This document shows positions 37,137-44,576 of a stretch of 45,487 nt of DNA, piece by piece. Every line of letters starts with the position of its first letter. The first letter of the stretch is position 1. The stretch covers positions 1 through 45,487 of the forward strand of contig JAMWZA010000029.1 in the NCBI GenBank assembly GCA_024305105.1. Direction: 5' to 3'. This stretch comes from Marinoscillum sp. (GTDB lineage Bacteria; Bacteroidota; Bacteroidia; Cytophagales; Cyclobacteriaceae). The notes beneath the pieces are model-generated. The model was given only the letters and a program-made list of their open reading frames with translations. It was not told the origin of the DNA and did not search any database. The translations under genes and the position numbers were made by a program.

Positions 37137-38987
37137 ATGAAAAGAGTATTAACAATTATGTTAATCATAGGTGTTGTACAAGTGTCTTCAGGGCAGCTTG
37201 TCAACACAGCGCACGTTACCTCCATGGGAGGAGGTATTGCCACTGGAGGCAATTATGAGTCAGCGGTAGTAGTAGGAGATCCAGCAGCTTCTAGTAACAT
37301 AGCTTTGGGAACTGATGCGGCGAGTTATGCTGGATTTATTCCCGGTAGCCTTATTGTGTTATCATTTGGTTTAGAGAAAGATTCTGCTGTTTTGGCTGTA
37401 CTCTACCGAGAGCTGGGTGGTGAAAACTGGCTGGATAATTCTGGTTGGTTAGAAACGGATGATATAGAATCCTGGACCGGTGTGACACTGGATAATCAGC
37501 GAGTTGTTGGTTTGAGCTTACCATCCAATGGACTTCAAAACAACCTGCCAGATATCATTCGAAACCTGGTCAAGCTGGATAGTATCAACTTATCGGATAA
37601 CGAATTGCGTAAGCTTCCGGATCTAACCAGTATGCCAAACTTAAGCAGGCTGAATGTAGCTGAAAACCGGCTTGGATTTGAAAGCTTGATTAGGAATCTG
37701 GCGATTGGTGAGTTTGATTATAGCCCACAAAAACGCATTGGGTTTACAAAGAATGACACCGTTCCAGCAGATAGCAGTTTTGTGTTAACAGCTACAATAT
37801 CTGGGACGAATAATGCATACCAATGGGTCTTCGATGATTTACCAGATCCTGTTCAGGCAGTAGATGTCGATGGAGCTACAACCAGGGAGTTGGCTTTAAG
37901 TAATCTCAACTATGAGAATATGGGAGCCTATCGCCTGAGAGCTACCAATGAAAGCCTGCCGGGTTTGGTGCTGGAGTCGCGAAATCAAAACATATGGGCT
38001 TCCACCAATGTGCAGGGAACTGTTCTTGCAGACGGAAGTGGAACTTCTCTCACTGCTGGACAGGTAGAGATTTACAGGATATATGAGGGTCCATTTGAGC
38101 TATCTGATAGTGCACAGCTTGACAATCAGGGGTTTTATCAAATCGAAGATGTAGTACTCGGTGATTTTATTCTTTTGGTTCGACAAGACAATGAGCTTTT
38201 CCCTGATGTACAGCAGACTTATTATGTGAGTACGCCTGATTGGATTGATGCGGATACTTTGTTTCTGAGGTCAGCAGCTGATGACATCAATATTGAGATG
38301 GCCTTAAAACCTGATCCTGATCCTGTAGCAAATGGTGCGGATGTCGTGGGGTCCGTAGAATCGGATTTTGCTGATGCCGTAGATGAAGAAGGAAATCGGA
38401 TTAACGCCAGAAGGAAAGTGAAACGAGCCGCTTGTTCGATCAGGCGGTTTGTGCCAAGAGGACGTGATGAACAGGAGGAAGGTGAATATGAGCTTTATGC
38501 TTATGTAGAATCAGATGATGATGGAAATTTTACATTTACTGACATTGATGAAGGTACTTACCGACTGAACATTGAATACCCTGGAGTACCAATGGATGAA
38601 AGCTCCGAAATAGAGTTTGTTGTCGGTGGAGATGAAGAAAATCAGGTTTTTGAAGTGGCTGCTGTTGTAACCGAAGAAGGAATTGTGGTGAAGACTACTA
38701 AGGTGCTGTGGTCAAAGAAGCCTTTCTTGAAAAATATTCGGTTGTTTCCAAACCCGACAGACGGCAAAATGAGTGCTGAATTTCTTGTCTATAGAAAAAT
38801 CGATGATCTTTTTGGGACAGTAAGAGACATTCAGGGGTCTGTTCTGATTCGTAAAGAGCTAAACCCGTCTATGGGCTATCAGGAAATGGGTGTGGATCTA
38901 AGTCCTTATGAGTCAGGTGTTTACTCCCTGGAGTTTAGTGATAGTTCTGGGTCATTCAGACAACTAATCAAGCTAAGAAGGAAATAA
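37137..38987 (+). CDS. Small LRR/T9SS surface protein sharing the basic-Cys C-terminal module
   Basis: About 616 residues from ATG 37137, whose MKRVLTIMLIIGVVQVSSGQ is a good signal peptide; ATG 37116 would add seven residues. After a short N-terminal segment (TAHVTSMGGGIATGGNYESA) it has an LRR cap (DSAVLAVLYRELGGENWLDN), only about three LRRs, an Ig-like domain (YQWVFDD), an SdrD-B-like domain (VQGTVLADGSGTSLTAG), the RRKVKRAACSIRRFVPRGR motif (from position 38400), the YELYAYVESDDDGNFTF domain and a T9SS sorting domain (LFPNPTDGKMSAEFLVYRKI). It is a shortened paralogue of the two larger LRR proteins and is co-transcribed with the S74 fibre gene. It may anchor or present the fibre; that is inference. 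Confidence 0.87.
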   Translation: MKRVLTIMLIIGVVQVSSGQLVNTAHVTSMGGGIATGGNYESAVVVGDPAASSNIALGTDAASYAGFIPGSLIVLSFGLEKDSAVLAVLYRELGGENWLDNSGWLETDDIESWTGVTLDNQRVVGLSLPSNGLQNNLPDIIRNLVKLDSINLSDNELRKLPDLTSMPNLSRLNVAENRLGFESLIRNLAIGEFDYSPQKRIGFTKNDTVPADSSFVLTATISGTNNAYQWVFDDLPDPVQAVDVDGATTRELALSNLNYENMGAYRLRATNESLPGLVLESRNQNIWASTNVQGTVLADGSGTSLTAGQVEIYRIYEGPFELSDSAQLDNQGFYQIEDVVLGDFILLVRQDNELFPDVQQTYYVSTPDWIDADTLFLRSAADDINIEMALKPDPDPVANGADVVGSVESDFADAVDEEGNRINARRKVKRAACSIRRFVPRGRDEQEEGEYELYAYVESDDDGNFTFTDIDEGTYRLNIEYPGVPMDESSEIEFVVGGDEENQVFEVAAVVTEEGIVVKTTKVLWSKKPFLKNIRLFPNPTDGKMSAEFLVYRKIDDLFGTVRDIQGSVLIRKELNPSMGYQEMGVDLSPYESGVYSLEFSDSSGSFRQLIKLRRK

Positions 38988-39115
38988 CTCCTGAAATGGA
39001 AAAAATAGGTGAGCTGAAAAATACCATAAATAGGGTATTGAAGTCTGTGTATCGGTGACCTAACTTAGTATCATAATTCACAGATTACTTCTGTATCTGT
39101 TCACCGCTGGTTAAG

Positions 39116-39147
39116 AGCCTCCTTTATACTAAAGGAGGCTTTTTTTT
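39116..39147 (+). terminator. Rho-independent terminator after the S74/LRR operon
   Basis: An 11-bp perfect stem AGCCTCCTTTA (39116-39126) / TAAAGGAGGCT (39130-39140) with a TAC loop is followed by eight T. It lies about 130 bases past the LRR stop. The T-run overlaps the stop codon of the convergent DUF6503 remnant. The spacer before it (38988-39115) has no gene but contains nested inverted repeats (39053-39106). Confidence 0.93.
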
Positions 39148-39795
39148 ATTCCACTTTGATCAATATATCCTTGGCCAGATAGGTTTCTGCAGGCAATTCA
39201 TACCAGGTTCGTTCTTTTGGAAAGTTCATTTGTTCAAATGCTTCTAGCCCTTCCAGGAGAATTAGCTCACCACCTTCTTTATGGTTAAACATAAACTCAT
39301 ACCCGAGCAAGGCATACGTTTTAGAATCAAAGAAATATGTCCAGTTTTCTCTGTCATAATGAACCTCAACGGAATAGACTTCTCGTCCATGCCAGTCTTT
39401 AACTAATTCTGCCCTTGGAATATTGGAGTTCCTTTGTCTTTGAGTTTCATTGGTAACCCCCAGAGGTAGAGATAGTAATTTCTAATGGTCTCTATACGCT
39501 CACATTCAGCCTCTCCTGAAACAGTAAAACAAGAGTCCAATAACATGCCGTGTTTCGTTTGATCTCTTTCAAAAACCCACTTTCCATTTGAGTTATCTAT
39601 TGAGAATTTGGTGTAGCGATCACCTTCTTCACGTTCCTCAGCCAGATGTAATGTTCCTGTAAAGGTATTCCAAAGGCCTTCTGGGTCGTGGTATGCGATG
39701 GATTTATCCACTACATCAGTAGCGATTAGTGACTGACTAATAGCAACTTGCTGATTCATTATCAGACTCAAGAGTAATAAAACATTGATTTTCAT
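39146..39795 (-). pseudogene. DUF6503-family exported protein, broken by a frameshift
   Basis: The first 130 residues read from ATG 39795: signal peptide MKINVLLLLSLIMNQQVAISQ, then SIAYHDPEGLWNTFTGTLHL and NYYLYLWGLPMKLKDKGTP, all typical of DUF6503. That frame stops at 39403. Moving by one base near 39412-39424 restores the rest of the family: RAELVKDWHGREVYSVEVHY, WTYFFDSKTYALLGYEFMFN, GGELILLEGLEAFEQM and KERTWYELPAE, ending at a stop at 39146-39148. The total of 650 bases is one short of 217 codons, consistent with a single-base deletion or a sequencing error. The function of the family is unknown. It is divergent from the TetR-like gene. Confidence 0.85.
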
Positions 39796-39823
39796 AAAAA
39801 AATGATTTCAAATACTAACTTTT

Positions 39824-39845
39824 TCTCTAATCAACGGGTTAGAGA
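39824..39845. promoter_or_regulatory. Inverted repeat, candidate TetR operator
   Basis: TCTCTAA (39824-39830) and TTAGAGA (39839-39845) are perfect 7-bp arms around an 8-bp spacer. The site sits in the 56-base divergent spacer, ending six bases before the TetR-like ATG. Size and position fit an autoregulatory operator of a dimeric TetR protein. Confidence 0.6.
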
Positions 39846-39851
39846 CAATAT

Positions 39852-40511
39852 ATGGAAAAGACTGCAACAAAAAGTAGAAAAAAAGTCATCTCTAAAGCCG
39901 ATTTTAAAAAGGCTTTCATTGAAGAGGTATTGATTAGCGGGCACAATCCTGCTTCTGTTTTTGCATTTGCGAAAAATCTTAAGAGCACTGAAAGTGAGTT
40001 TTACAAACATTTTAATTCTTTCAGAGCGTTGGAGAGAAGCATATGGGCGGATTGGTTGAATGAGACTGTCGAAGCAATAGAGAAGGATGCTGCCTATGTG
40101 GAGTACTCTGTAAGGGAAAAACTCCTGGCATTTTATTTTACATGGCTGGAAGTACTCAAAGAAAACCGCAGTTTTGTATTGAAGCGTTTTGAAGAAGTGC
40201 CTAAGCAAGAAATGAATCCCTATTTTCTCGATCAGTTAAAGAAGCGCTTTGAAGACTACATTAATGAGTTGGTGATAGAAGGGAAAGATACCAGCGAAAT
40301 TGCTGAAAGACCATTTACCAGTCAATACGGCAAGGCCTTCTGGTTACATTTCATGTTTATCACACGTTTTTGGGCAAATGATGACAGCACAGATTTCGAA
40401 AAGACAGATGCAGCAATTGAGAAGTCGGTGAATCTTGGGTTGGATCTGGTAGGCAAAGGACCACTAGACTCCATGATTGATTTTGCCAAGTTTATGTTTC
40501 AGCAACGCTAG
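39852..40511 (+). CDS. TetR-family-like transcriptional regulator
   Basis: A 219-residue protein. A short basic N-terminus is followed by a helix-turn-helix that is diverged but recognisable (ADFKKAFIEEVLISG, ASVFAFAKNLKSTESEFYKHF; the usual SxxxFYxHF recognition helix is present). An all-helical ligand-binding and dimerisation domain follows (LLAFYFTWLEVLKENRSFVLK, AFWLHFMFITRFW). In Bacteroidota this TetR type often neighbours an ABC1/UbiB-type kinase; here the kinase lies 2.2 kb downstream on the same strand with an opposite-strand peptidase gene between them. The palindromic site just upstream suggests self-repression. The ligand is unknown. Confidence 0.78.
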   Translation: MEKTATKSRKKVISKADFKKAFIEEVLISGHNPASVFAFAKNLKSTESEFYKHFNSFRALERSIWADWLNETVEAIEKDAAYVEYSVREKLLAFYFTWLEVLKENRSFVLKRFEEVPKQEMNPYFLDQLKKRFEDYINELVIEGKDTSEIAERPFTSQYGKAFWLHFMFITRFWANDDSTDFEKTDAAIEKSVNLGLDLVGKGPLDSMIDFAKFMFQQR

Positions 40512-42610
40512 TCATCCTTTGATAGGATGAATTCATCCAGAAATCCCATGATGTAAGCATTTTCCATTAATCGATCTTCCATGTTGTTCGGGCCATAATG
40601 TCCTGTTCCGCGCTTGGCCCAAAGAAGAATTGGGTTATTTTGACTGGTTAGATTCTGCATACGAGCGACCATTTTATAGCTATGAAATGGAGGCACGCGA
40701 TCATCAGATTGACCTGTAACAAAAAGTGATGGTGGGTAGTTGATCTCAGGTTTTAGCTGGTTGTATGGAGAATAGCTGATTAGGTTATAAAACCCCACAG
40801 AATCCGCGGTTGATCCAAATTCATTGGTCCATTTAGAACCAACTGTATAGTGTTCATACCTGAGCATATCCATTAATCCAGCATGAAAAACACCAGCACC
40901 AAAAAGGTCTGGTCTTTTGGATAGCGCACTCCCAGCCAATAACCCCCCATGAGAAGCACCAGTGATGGCTATTTTCTTCTTTTCGGTGAGATTTTCAGCA
41001 ATGAGGTATTCACTAACAGCAATTAAGTCATTAACCCCATTGCTCTTATTAAAATACTTACCTTGATTCCACCAATCATTACCTTTTTCTCCACCACCTC
41101 TTACATAAGCATAGGCAAATATTCCACCCTGCTCTATAAAGTAGATGGTGTTTGGGTCGTACCTGGGCGTGCTGATGACCCCAAAACCGCCATAGGCTTT
41201 AAGGAGAACTGGTGTTGGTCGGTTGGATTTAAGTTCTCCTTTATAGACCAGAAATACTGGTATTTCTACACTATTGGATTTGACCATTCGAACTTCATAT
41301 TTGAAGTCCTGATAATTAAAGTTTACACCAGTTCGTTCAACAATCTCATAAGTAAAGGTTTGCCTGTTCAAGCGACAGATTACCGGCGGGATTGTATAGG
41401 ATTCAAGGTAGAAAAGCACTTCCTTATTGGCTTTCTGATAGCCAATGGAACTGACGGTTACTCCGGAGGGAAGTTTGGATTGGTTTGTTACGTTGCCTTG
41501 GTAATCAATAGCCACCAGGTAGGGTTGATCGATTGCCTGATAGCTTAAAATAATCTCGTCGGGTAGCAACTCATAATTCGTTAGGTAAGCCTCGTCAATA
41601 GTAGGTGAGATTATTTTCAGATCTCCGGGGGCTTTTTTGTCAATAGTCACGAGTTGTGTCTTACCACCTGACGCGGCTCGCATAATTAACTGACCATTTT
41701 TGTAGGCAACAAATGTTAAGGAGAAGTTGACCTTGTAGAAAAGCGGTCGAAACGCCTTGATTTCTTCTGTTGGGTCGTAATAGAAATAGCTGTGTTGATG
41801 ATCTATTCGGTTCTCTACTTCCAGCACAAAGATGGTCTCATCAAAGTTGGAATAGAGGTGCAATTCATCATTTGGGTTGGGTGACTTGAATACAAGGGAA
41901 TCCTCCGCCTGATCAGTAAATAGTCGGTGGTAGTAGATGGCTGGCTTTCCTAGTTTTTCAGTAATAGATGAAGGAGGATATTTGGTATAGTAAAATCCGT
42001 TTCTAAACCAGTTGATACCACTGAACCGAACGTCTTTAAGTGATTCGGTGGGTGAGCCTTGATTGGAGGTACTGACAATCTGGATTTCTCGCCAGTCGGA
42101 TCCATTTCTGTTGAATGAATACGCGAGATATTGGTTGTCTTTTGATGGTGCGAATGACTGAAGAACGATCTTGTCCTTGCCGGAGATGTCACGTGGATCC
42201 ACTAATACTTTGAAATCATTAAACGAATTTTCCTTATAGTAAATGGAAGGAGTGGTGAATTGATTTTGATAGAAAAAGCGGTAATTCTCATCGCGATTGT
42301 TGTCAAAATTAATGTTGTGATGGGTGTTCCACCTGATTTCGCGAACCATGTATTTATTCATCAGGTTCGTTGAGTTGTGCCTATTGGCTGTTTTCTTTAG
42401 GAATTTTCTGGCCAATTCACTCTGATTTTCTACCCAGATTTGTACCTCAGGTCGGTCTATCGCTTCCAGCCACTGGTATTCGTCGATGATTTCATTTCCA
42501 AAGTAGTCGGTAACTGTGGGGCGTTGGATGGTCGGAGGATAGTCTAGTTCCTGACTAAGCGCGATCAACGAAATCAAGTAAGCTATAACGAACCCCAGGT
42601 TTTTTAACAT
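40508..42610 (-). CDS. Prolyl oligopeptidase (peptidase family S9A), exported
   Basis: A 700-residue serine peptidase with a signal peptide (MLKNLGFVIAYLISLIALSQ). An N-terminal lid segment (PTVTDYFGNEIIDEYQWLEA) leads into a seven-bladed propeller (~80-420), then an alpha/beta-hydrolase domain. The catalytic triad is visible: Ser553 in GASHGGLLAG, Asp in the pair 636/637 (QSDDRVPP) and His671 (GTGHYGPN). The RGGGEKGNDWWNQGK block is a family hallmark. It would cut after proline in peptides, here in the periplasm. Its stop shares the CTAG palindrome (40508-40511) with the convergent TetR-like gene. Length and motifs are intact. Confidence 0.93.
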   Translation of the reverse strand: MLKNLGFVIAYLISLIALSQELDYPPTIQRPTVTDYFGNEIIDEYQWLEAIDRPEVQIWVENQSELARKFLKKTANRHNSTNLMNKYMVREIRWNTHHNINFDNNRDENYRFFYQNQFTTPSIYYKENSFNDFKVLVDPRDISGKDKIVLQSFAPSKDNQYLAYSFNRNGSDWREIQIVSTSNQGSPTESLKDVRFSGINWFRNGFYYTKYPPSSITEKLGKPAIYYHRLFTDQAEDSLVFKSPNPNDELHLYSNFDETIFVLEVENRIDHQHSYFYYDPTEEIKAFRPLFYKVNFSLTFVAYKNGQLIMRAASGGKTQLVTIDKKAPGDLKIISPTIDEAYLTNYELLPDEIILSYQAIDQPYLVAIDYQGNVTNQSKLPSGVTVSSIGYQKANKEVLFYLESYTIPPVICRLNRQTFTYEIVERTGVNFNYQDFKYEVRMVKSNSVEIPVFLVYKGELKSNRPTPVLLKAYGGFGVISTPRYDPNTIYFIEQGGIFAYAYVRGGGEKGNDWWNQGKYFNKSNGVNDLIAVSEYLIAENLTEKKKIAITGASHGGLLAGSALSKRPDLFGAGVFHAGLMDMLRYEHYTVGSKWTNEFGSTADSVGFYNLISYSPYNQLKPEINYPPSLFVTGQSDDRVPPFHSYKMVARMQNLTSQNNPILLWAKRGTGHYGPNNMEDRLMENAYIMGFLDEFILSKDD

Positions 42611-42685
42611 AGACTTAGATTATTTATTCAGAATTATTCAACCTTTTTGTTCTACCAAATGTTGCACTGTTAAGATTAAGAATTT

Positions 42686-43993
42686 ATGAAAGAGCACGGG
42701 AGAATTCCAGTAGGCAAAGTATCAAGAGCAGCAAAATTTGTGACCACAGGCGCCAAAGTTGGTGGTAACTACCTGAAGCATTATGGACGTAAATTGAAAG
42801 ATCGCAACACAGATCGCAATCAATTGGATCAGGACAATGCGGAAGATATTTATGATTCATTGAGTGAATTGAAGGGGAGTGCCTTAAAGGTAGCTCAGAT
42901 GTTGGCAATGGATAAGAACTTGTTACCAACGGCATATCAGGATAAGTTTGCGATGAGTCAGTACAGTGCTACTCCATTGTCCTTTCCGCTAGTCGTTAAA
43001 ACGTTTCAGAAATATTTCGGAGATACTCCCGGAAACCTGTTTGATTCATTTACCAAAAATGCAGTGAATGCCGCTTCGATTGGTCAGGTTCACCGAGCCG
43101 AAAAGGAAGGTCACGTATATGCCGTAAAGGTCCAGTACCCCGGAGTAGCGGACAGTGTTCGATCTGATTTGAAATTAGTCAAGCCCTTCGCATTAAGGTT
43201 GTTTGGTCTCAACGAAAAGGAGCTGGATCAGTACATAGATGAAGTCGAAGGTAAACTCCTGGAGGAAACGGATTATGTACTGGAAGTAGAACGCTCGAAG
43301 CGAATCAGTGCGGCCTGTAAGGATATTTCCAATCTGTTCTTTCCGACATATTATGAAGAGTTGTCCTCACCAAGAGTCATCACAATGGACTGGATAGATG
43401 GTCAACACATTAAAGAGTTTTTATCAGGGAATCCTACTCAGGATATTAAGAACCAAATTGGTCAGGCCATGTGGGATTTTTATCACCATCAGATTCATAA
43501 CCTAAAAGAGGTGCATGCGGATCCACATCCTGGAAACTTTTTGATGCGTGAAGAGGGTACTTTAGGGATCATTGATTTTGGATGTGTGAAAGAAATTCCA
43601 GAGGATTTTTATGAGGCCTATTTTCGGTTGATGAGCAAAGATTTGGTTGCCAATGATGAGGAGCTGATGCCTTTGTTGTACCGTCTTAATTTTATCTATG
43701 AAGACGATTCGGATCATGAAAAAGAATTGTACATTTCCATCTTCAAGGAAATGACGATGCTCCTAGGTCAGCCATTTCATAGTGACTCGTTTGACTTTGC
43801 AGACAATAATTACTTCAAGAAAATCTATAACCTTAGTGAGCGACTTGGGAACATGAAAGAACTCAGAAACTCTAAGCACCCAAGGGGTTCCAGGCATGGT
43901 CTTTATGTCAATCGAACATACTTCGGATTGTACCAACTACTCAATATGTTGGAAGCTGACGTGGTAACGACAAAGCCGGAATGGTTGAAGTAG
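42686..43993 (+). CDS. ABC1/UbiB/AarF-type atypical kinase
   Basis: A 435-residue protein with the UbiB/ADCK protein-kinase-like fold. Motifs in order: KGSALKVAQMLAMDKN (in place of the canonical KxGQ motif, here KVAQ), an alanine-rich-loop-like NAASIGQVHRAEKEGHVYAVKVQ with the nucleotide-binding lysine, EETDYVLEVERSKR, the catalytic-loop EVHADPHPGNFLM, and metal-binding IIDFGC. In other bacteria UbiB acts as an ATPase needed for quinone synthesis; the role of this Bacteroidota type is not established. No C-terminal membrane helices are evident. It is divergent from the peptidase gene across 75 bases. Confidence 0.88.
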   Translation: MKEHGRIPVGKVSRAAKFVTTGAKVGGNYLKHYGRKLKDRNTDRNQLDQDNAEDIYDSLSELKGSALKVAQMLAMDKNLLPTAYQDKFAMSQYSATPLSFPLVVKTFQKYFGDTPGNLFDSFTKNAVNAASIGQVHRAEKEGHVYAVKVQYPGVADSVRSDLKLVKPFALRLFGLNEKELDQYIDEVEGKLLEETDYVLEVERSKRISAACKDISNLFFPTYYEELSSPRVITMDWIDGQHIKEFLSGNPTQDIKNQIGQAMWDFYHHQIHNLKEVHADPHPGNFLMREEGTLGIIDFGCVKEIPEDFYEAYFRLMSKDLVANDEELMPLLYRLNFIYEDDSDHEKELYISIFKEMTMLLGQPFHSDSFDFADNNYFKKIYNLSERLGNMKELRNSKHPRGSRHGLYVNRTYFGLYQLLNMLEADVVTTKPEWLK

Positions 43994-44047
43994 TAGGGGG
44001 ATTCTAAAAATGTGTTGTTGTTTTAGTATGAACAAAACCATAGTAAG

Positions 44048-44491
44048 ATGAAAGGGCTATTTCTTGGAATAGTTATGTTTTACTTACCTTTAATTGTTGA
44101 AGCACAACCTGACAATGAAGAGGTCATTAGGATTAAAGAAAAGATTACTTCTTTCTCCAGATACTACATGAATCAGGAATACGATAGCCTGGCACATTCC
44201 TATACAAAAAACGCTCAAATACTACCTCCTGGCTCCGATATTATTATCGGTAGAGAGGCTATTAAAAAACGCTGGTTCTTGCCAAAGGGAGTACAAGTTC
44301 TACTGCACCAAGTTGACCCAATCGAAATAGAGGTTGTAGGAACCACAGCTTATGACATAGGCTATTACAATGGTAAGACGCTACGAAAGGATGGGTCGAT
44401 TTCTGAATGGAAAGGAAAGTATCTAATTGTGTGGATAAAGGTAGCAGGAGAGTGGAAAATATATGCCGATGCATGGAACCGAATTGATTAA
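44048..44491 (+). CDS. Exported NTF2-like (DUF4440/SnoaL-type) protein
   Basis: A 147-residue protein with a signal peptide (MKGLFLGIVMFYLPLIVEAQ) and one cone-shaped alpha+beta fold typical of the DUF4440/SnoaL group: helix pair SFSRYYMNQEYDSLAHSYTKNAQ, then IIIGREAIKKRWF and the paired final strands KGKYLIVWIKVAGEWKIYADAW. The family covers small-molecule isomerases and many proteins with no known activity. The gene starts 54 bases after the kinase gene on the same strand, so co-transcription is possible. Function is unassigned. Confidence 0.8.
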   Translation: MKGLFLGIVMFYLPLIVEAQPDNEEVIRIKEKITSFSRYYMNQEYDSLAHSYTKNAQILPPGSDIIIGREAIKKRWFLPKGVQVLLHQVDPIEIEVVGTTAYDIGYYNGKTLRKDGSISEWKGKYLIVWIKVAGEWKIYADAWNRID

Positions 44492-44576
44492 TTTGAAACC
44501 AGAGGCTTACGAAGGTAATTCTCGGGCGGTTGAGCCTTGAAATGCATGATTCTAAAAGATTGATTATCTTTTGAGA

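Noticed and set aside
39405-39425. Programmed ribosomal frameshift in the DUF6503 gene
   Set aside because: No slippery heptamer or downstream structure is evident at the junction, and the family is normally in one frame. A simple deletion or sequencing error is more likely.
41063-41548. A 161-codon plus-strand open frame inside the prolyl oligopeptidase
   Set aside because: It is antisense to a well-supported enzyme with an intact catalytic triad, and its translation resembles no family.
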